From a candidate division FCPU426 bacterium (lineage in GTDB: Bacteria > Oederibacteriota > Muellerivitia > Muellerivitales > Muellerivitaceae): 38,155 nt of DNA. The position numbers were made by a program, and so were the translations under genes. Location: assembly GCA_030041545.1 (NCBI GenBank), contig JASHNQ010000062.1:1-38155 (forward strand). Reading direction: 5' to 3'. This document shows positions 36,909 through 38,155 of this stretch, in pieces. The notes beneath the pieces are model-generated. The model ran no database searches. It had not been told where the DNA came from and worked only from the letters and a program-made list of their open reading frames with translations. Position 1 is the first letter of the stretch. Each line of letters opens with the position of its first letter.

Positions 36909-38155
36909 TCAGTCGAAAATTTTTTCCAACCTCACCAGGTCTTGCCAGGTCTGTCGCGAACGCGCCACAGAGAACTTGTTGCCGCGAACAACCATTTCCG
37001 GCGGGAGGGGCCGGGAGTTGTAGGTGCTGCCCATGACGCTTCCATAAGCGCCAGCGGAGAAAATCACCATTAAATCGCCCCGTTTCATGAGGGGTAGCTT
37101 GCGCCCCTTGGCGAAGAAATCCGTAGATTCGCAAATAGGGCCCACTACATCGACTTTTTGTACGGCTTTTTGGGGGCCTTCCAGCGGAGCGATTTGGTGG
37201 TAAGCCTCGTAAAGAGCGGGGCGAATGAGTTCTCCCATACCCGAATCCACAATGTAAAAGGTCTTGGTGCCGCTTTGTTTCACATAAAGCAAACGGGTAA
37301 GAAGCACACCCGAATTGCCCGATATATAACGACCGGGTTCCAAAATCAGGGTGGCATTGAGGCGTTTGATAATCGGCACTACCAAACGCGCGTACTGGGA
37401 AGGCTTGGGTGGATTTTCACCATGATAATCAATGCCGTAACCTCCGCCTAAATTGATCGTATGAATGGGGAACCCTTCACGACGGAGTTGCAACACCAGT
37501 TTTTCAACGATTTTTGCCGCACGCCCCACCGAAGCGGTTTGGATCATTTGGCTTCCCACATGGGCATGCACACCCGTCCAATGGACCGAGCGGCAATGGC
37601 GCACGACCTTCATGACTTTGTCCACATCCCCCAGGTAAACACCGAACTTGGTCTCCTTTTTGCCGGTTGTAATGAAGTGATGGGTTTTAGGATCGACGTC
37701 CGGGTTAAAGCGGACAGCAATCGGCGCGGTTTTCCGCATTTTTTGGGCGACCCCGTTGATGGCCTCTACTTCAGGAATGGATTCGACGTTGAAATAACGG
37801 ATGCCTTCCTTTAATGCATAGGCGATCTCGTCGTCGGACTTGCCAACACCGGCAAAAACGATCTTATCCGGTGGGGCGCCCGCCTTCCGGGCCTTGAACA
37901 ATTCCCCTCCCGATACCACGTCAATCCCCGATCCTAATTTCAGCAAGGCACGGATAACCGACAAGTTATCATTCGTTTTGATAGAATAGGCCACTAGATG
38001 CGGAACCGGCCGATAGGCTTGATCCACTTCTTTGTATTTAGCCTCAAAGGCCGGAAGGCTGTAAACGTAACAGGGCGTGCCGACCTTTTCGGCGATCTTG
38101 GAAAGGGCCACGCCGTCCGAATACCAGCGGTTGTTTTTAAAATGAAAGCCAACCA
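36909..38155 (-). CDS. lysA: Diaminopimelate decarboxylase, N-terminus beyond window
   Basis: This PLP enzyme decarboxylates meso-DAP to lysine. A GTG at 38111 could serve as start, but the frame stays open to the window edge and reads GFHFKNNRWYSDG just before VALSKIAEKVGTPCYVYS. That is the normal LysA N-terminus, so the true start lies beyond 38155. Visible motifs: YSIKTNDNLSVI (PLP lysine), THHFITTGKKETKFGV, HVGSQMIQTA, LGGGYGIDYHGENPP, LEPGRYISGNSG, VDSGMGELIRPALY, CESTDFFAKGRKLP (active-site Cys) and GAYGSVMGSTYNSRPLPPE. It is the first lysine gene of the run lysA, dapA, dapB, FAH, dapL. Confidence 0.96.
   Translation of the reverse strand, partial: VGFHFKNNRWYSDGVALSKIAEKVGTPCYVYSLPAFEAKYKEVDQAYRPVPHLVAYSIKTNDNLSVIRALLKLGSGIDVVSGGELFKARKAGAPPDKIVFAGVGKSDDEIAYALKEGIRYFNVESIPEVEAINGVAQKMRKTAPIAVRFNPDVDPKTHHFITTGKKETKFGVYLGDVDKVMKVVRHCRSVHWTGVHAHVGSQMIQTASVGRAAKIVEKLVLQLRREGFPIHTINLGGGYGIDYHGENPPKPSQYARLVVPIIKRLNATLILEPGRYISGNSGVLLTRLLYVKQSGTKTFYIVDSGMGELIRPALYEAYHQIAPLEGPQKAVQKVDVVGPICESTDFFAKGRKLPLMKRGDLMVIFSAGAYGSVMGSTYNSRPLPPEMVVRGNKFSVARSRQTWQDLVRLEKIFD

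Overview
The window looks like a chromosomal stretch from a diderm (Gram-negative) bacterium of moderately high GC content. A type V autotransporter with a terminal outer-membrane barrel supports an outer membrane. Lysine and meso-diaminopimelate synthesis runs through an LL-diaminopimelate aminotransferase (DapL). Several families of intergenic inverted repeats are scattered through the window. No rRNA or other taxonomic marker is present. DapL, a one-chain indolepyruvate:ferredoxin oxidoreductase and an L-aspartate dehydrogenase beside nadA would fit many anaerobic or facultative lineages, including poorly cultured candidate phyla, but I cannot place the organism. Except for one glutathione peroxidase gene, every gene I accept is on the minus strand.

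Region 1 (1-8.9 kb) is accessory. It holds the N-terminal end of an IS1182-like transposase cut by the window edge, a plus-strand glutathione peroxidase, a 1,891-residue glycine-rich autotransporter with a PGRS-like passenger, an unrecognised 178-residue protein, and an XRE regulator/nucleotidyltransferase pair that looks like a toxin-antitoxin module, with an operator-like inverted repeat on its promoter.

Region 2 (8.9-22.3 kb) is mostly housekeeping. It holds a fused indolepyruvate ferredoxin oxidoreductase, a LysM/M23 murein hydrolase-like protein, dxs, a YuiD-like membrane protein, a short-chain prenyl diphosphate synthase, xseB, a secreted glycoside-hydrolase-like protein, xseA and a PfkB sugar-phosphate kinase. 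Three copies of a 158-210 bp long inverted repeat and one 37-bp perfect inverted repeat lie between these genes.

Region 3 (22.3-27.6 kb) reads as an ABC exporter operon: ATPase, permease, a membrane-anchored TPR-like protein, then a 918-residue secreted TPR protein. The first two junctions are 4-nt start/stop overlaps.

Region 4 (27.7-38.2 kb) is a biosynthetic run, in transcription order lysA, dapA, dapB, an FAH-family gene, dapL, folK, a deoxynucleoside kinase, panB, panC, panD, nadA and aspartate dehydrogenase. Lysine/DAP, beta-alanine/pantothenate and NAD synthesis all draw on aspartate, so the cluster groups aspartate-consuming routes. A terminator-like hairpin sits directly before dapA.

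The least ordinary parts are the XRE/nucleotidyltransferase pair, the PGRS-like autotransporter, and the intergenic inverted repeats, several of which end at the ribosome binding site of the downstream gene.
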